NCBI GenBank assembly: GCA_963281255.1
Contig: OY725490.1
Location: 4,154,001 to 4,218,000, forward strand
Length of the DNA: 64,000 nucleotides
Direction: 5' to 3'
Origin: Aphrocallistes beatrix
Taxonomy: Eukaryota; Porifera; Hexactinellida; Sceptrulophora; Aphrocallistidae
Part shown: piece by piece, positions 63,815 to 64,000 of the stretch
Numbering within the stretch: position 1 is the stretch's first letter
How the letters are laid out: each line of letters opens with the position of its first letter
Position numbers and translations under genes: made by a program
Notes under the pieces: generated by a model
What the model was told of the DNA's origin: nothing
What the model saw: the letters and a program-made list of their open reading frames with translations, nothing else
Databases searched by the model: none

Positions 63815-64000
63815 CACAGGTGACTTTCGCTTAATCAGCTTGGTCCGGATATTTATCCCGATTAAGCGGAGGTCCCAATTAACCGAAGAAATTTAGTATT
63901 AGCTTATATGCATGTGGGAACCATTCCGTTCCTGGAGACTTGTCCCAATTAAGCGGGTCAACAATATACGTATATACAGTCAACTCCTAGTAATCGGGAC
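63815..64000. mobile_element. pogo-like MITE pieces at the window edge
   Basis: GACTTTCGCTTAATCAGC, CCGATTAAGCGGAGGTCCC and CCAATTAAGCGGGTCAA are the sort of 'ATTAAGCGG' units seen in pogo/Tigger MITEs. TACAGTCAACTCCTAGTAAT at 63975 starts another terminus that runs out of the window. Confidence 0.45.

Overview
This is an AT-rich, intron-containing, repeat-saturated stretch of an invertebrate animal genome. The evidence is a caspase-family gene, a GT-AG intron, THAP and FLYWCH/MULE transposases, mariner, hAT, P-like, Helitron and pogo-type elements, long microsatellites, and no operon structure. I cannot place it below Metazoa. I recognised no reverse transcriptase, LTR element, rRNA, tRNA or CRISPR array.

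Only one long ORF looks intact: 30545-32236 (+, 563 aa), a caspase-like protease domain followed by an NHL-type beta-propeller. It keeps the catalytic His/Cys pair, starts right after an acceptor-like pyrimidine tract, and lies just beyond the right end of a DNA transposon. Almost everything else is transposable-element material in various states of decay.

Layout. 0-5.3 kb: a small hAT element, a mariner transposase relic cut by a Tc1-type MITE, and the first copies of a hairpin-headed repeat (family A). 5.3-7.3 kb: a 1.9 kb non-coding element flanked by TTAA. 7.9-9.8 kb: four family A copies in a row. 10-12.2 kb: an unclassified transposase-like gene split by a hAT element. 12.6-15.2 kb: hAT and THAP/P-element relics. 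15.3-23.8 kb: TTAA elements around a MULE whose transposase ends in an IAP-type RING finger, with a 1.07 kb palindrome inside it. 24.4-30.5 kb: more TTAA, hAT and family B copies, then a TTAA-flanked element carrying a second unclassified transposase-like gene. 30.5-32.3 kb: caspase-NHL gene. 32.7-37 kb: nested MITEs. 38.9-41.5 kb: a second P-like transposase with a readable THAP exon and intron. 42-47.3 kb: palindromic family C, TTAA copy 6, an inverted pair of family A copies and a deep insertion nest. 50.8-55.1 kb: family A/B copies abutting AAT/ATT arrays, then 35-bp and 38-bp minisatellites. 56.9-61.3 kb: a decayed Helitron Rep/helicase gene interrupted by a 971-bp palindrome with an 8-bp target duplication. 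61.3-64 kb: MITEs and a hAT element with a perfect target duplication.

The genes do not form a pathway. What links them is insertion history: many insertions can be ordered because they sit inside one another and keep their target-site duplications (8 bp for hAT, 5 bp for a hAT-like subgroup, TA for Tc1/mariner/pogo, TTAA for two element families).
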